This document shows, piece after piece, positions 63,797 through 64,000 of a DNA stretch of 64,000 nt. Under the pieces are notes generated by a model. The model searched no databases, was not told the DNA's origin, and saw nothing but the letters and a program-made list of their open reading frames with translations. Source of the stretch: Temnothorax longispinosus. Lineage: Eukaryota > Arthropoda > Insecta > Hymenoptera > Formicidae. Numbering within the stretch: position 1 is the first letter of the stretch; the number at the start of each line of letters is the position of its first letter. The DNA lies in the NCBI RefSeq assembly GCF_030848805.1, contig NC_092367.1:7781019-7845018 (forward strand), in the 5' to 3' direction. The translations under genes and the position numbers were made by a program.

Positions 63797-64000
63797 GGTA
63801 TTTAATTGTCGCTCTACGTAAATGCCACCGTCGAAAAAGGGCCAATATCAAACGAGAAGAAACTATAATTTGAAACGGTGATCTGAACGTTAGAATCTTT
63901 CGCATTCTGGTTGACCCCCATAAATTTTAAGAAAGCGGAGATCCTCTTGTTAGATTTAAAACGCGACGATTTATTTAAATCTATCGCTCATTGTTAAATT
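63797..64000. other. Right flank; possible MITE family C end at the border
   Basis: No exon. The last bases (CATTGTTAAATT) resemble the family C terminus CACTGTTAAATT, so another copy may start at the window edge. Confidence 0.25.

Overview
This window is eukaryotic nuclear DNA from an insect. It is most likely an ant or a close aculeate hymenopteran. The genes have many short exons separated by introns of roughly 70-700 bp with GT-AG borders. The intergenic DNA is AT-rich and alternates with GC-rich, CpG-containing promoter regions. The last 5 kb hold two venom-peptide-like precursor genes of the aculeate type. There is no operon structure, CRISPR array or bacterial gene.

Layout. 0-9.3 kb is repeat-rich. 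It holds the last exon of a Ly6/uPAR-like gene, two hairpin MITE-like elements, and a frameshifted and shortened TEX10 homologue. It also holds two unrelated tandem satellites on either side of a 500-N gap, a non-LTR retrotransposon tail, and a tandemly duplicated set of exon-like cassettes containing a nested MITE insertion. 10.2-43.4 kb is a dense housekeeping block with complete reconstructed gene models: KICS2 (-), WDR3 (-), TBCD (+), a FUT10/FUT11-type fucosyltransferase (-), Rac1 (+), EXOC7/Exo70 (-), PRPSAP (+), DNAAF5 (+) and RhoGDI (+). The pairs WDR3/TBCD, FUT/Rac1 and EXOC7/PRPSAP are divergent and share promoter intervals. TBCD/FUT and Rac1/EXOC7 are convergent. For each gene the exon lengths and phases add up to an uninterrupted protein close to the expected family length.

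43.4-59.3 kb is gene-poor. It has CT/GA microsatellites, five copies of a MITE family with CACTGTTAAAT ends, and two adjacent palindromic elements. A GC-rich promoter with a non-coding first exon lies near 50.4-50.95 kb and probably starts a gene whose coding part lies outside or is spread in long introns. 59.28-63.78 kb is a sharply AT-rich island bounded by the same 20-bp sequence on both sides. It holds two tandemly duplicated two-exon genes for small secreted peptides resembling aculeate venom precursors.

How the genes relate. Rac1, its cytosolic partner RhoGDI and the Rho-family effector Exo70 lie within 18 kb, but most of the block is ordinary synteny of unrelated housekeeping genes (mTORC1 nutrient sensing, ribosome biogenesis, tubulin folding, glycosylation, PRPP synthetase regulation, ciliary dynein assembly). 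The most unusual parts are the venom-like island at the right end and the duplicated/nested repeat region at the left end.
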